Positions 13,824 to 14,021 of a stretch of DNA of 14,021 bases are shown here, piece after piece. The position numbers and the translations under genes were made by a program. This DNA is from Nitrospirota bacterium (GTDB taxonomy: Bacteria; Nitrospirota; Thermodesulfovibrionia; Thermodesulfovibrionales; JdFR-85), in NCBI GenBank assembly GCA_013152195.1, contig JAADGU010000114.1, forward strand, positions 1 to 14,021, written 5' to 3'. The notes under the pieces are model-generated. The model made no database searches, had not been told where the DNA came from, and saw only the letters and a list, made by a program, of their open reading frames with translations. Position 1 is the stretch's first letter, and the number at the start of each line of letters is the position of its first letter.

Positions 13824-14021
13824 ATGGAACGGAATGGTGGAGAAAAGAGGGTAATTATAATTACCGGCCCAACAGGAGTGGGCAAAACAGGCTTTTCACT
13901 GCTCATGGCAGAGGCCCTCCGGACAGAGATTATAAGCGCTGATTCAATGCAGATTTACAGGGGAATGGACATCGGTACTGCAAAGCCTTCCCCGGAAGAG
14001 AAAGCGCGGGTCAGACATCAT
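13824..14021 (+). CDS. miaA: tRNA dimethylallyltransferase MiaA, 5' part
   Basis: The first 66 residues of the enzyme that adds an isopentenyl group from DMAPP to A37 of UNN-reading tRNAs. The P-loop GPTGVGKT follows VIIIT at about residues 15-22. The family stretch IISADSMQIYRGMDIGTAKPSPEEKARVRHH contains the Asp and Ser of the tRNA/DMAPP active site. ATG 13824 gives MERNGGEKRVIIIT, a normal N-terminus length. No Shine-Dalgarno precedes it and TAAAAT lies just upstream (13812-13817), so a leaderless or very short leader is possible. The gene runs off the right edge. Confidence 0.93.
   Translation, partial: MERNGGEKRVIIITGPTGVGKTGFSLLMAEALRTEIISADSMQIYRGMDIGTAKPSPEEKARVRHH

Overview
The window looks like bacterial chromosome of moderate GC. 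It carries housekeeping and envelope genes typical of a Gram-negative, probably Nitrospirota- or Desulfobacterota-like organism. The hints are an Aquifex-type single-chain aconitase, an outer-membrane barrel protein ending in Phe, large secreted proteases (one with a CFI-box C-terminus), and a probable selenoprotein. This placement is inference from gene types, not a taxonomic assignment.

Layout: the 3' end of an unidentified gene (1-261) overlaps by ATGA a secreted M6 metalloprotease (258-2576). That gene converges, over a strong GC hairpin, on a secreted S8 subtilisin (minus, 4612-2648). Further along the minus strand are recQ (6933-4768) and an aconitase (9166-7223). The gap between those two holds a 151-bp MITE-like element with 30-bp terminal inverted repeats, and beside it one of two copies of a degenerate 37-nt repeat; the other copy is in the 5' leader of the S8 gene. 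Divergent from the aconitase is an outer-membrane protein gene (9345-10121), with a perfect palindrome on its promoter.

The most interesting locus is 10342-10797. A membrane-anchored, Cys-rich PCYCGC-like protein has an in-frame TGA exactly where its family has the first Cys of a C-x-x-C pair. The reading frame stays open and family-like for 33 more residues, and a bacterial-SECIS-like hairpin starts just after the TGA. I read it as a selenocysteine (U-x-x-C) protein of 151 residues rather than a broken gene. Immediately after it, on the minus strand, is a 46-residue gene with a good ribosome binding site.

The rest is pyrimidine-nucleoside phosphorylase (11083-12444), a minus-strand OsmC-family protein and radC pair (13624-12469) whose promoter carries an 18-bp palindrome, and the start of miaA (13824 to the window end). 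Three groups of genes seem to work together: the two exported proteases (extracellular proteolysis), the coupled OsmC/RadC pair, and possibly the aconitase/OMP divergent promoter. The other genes are standalone units. No tRNA, rRNA, CRISPR array or transposase gene was seen.
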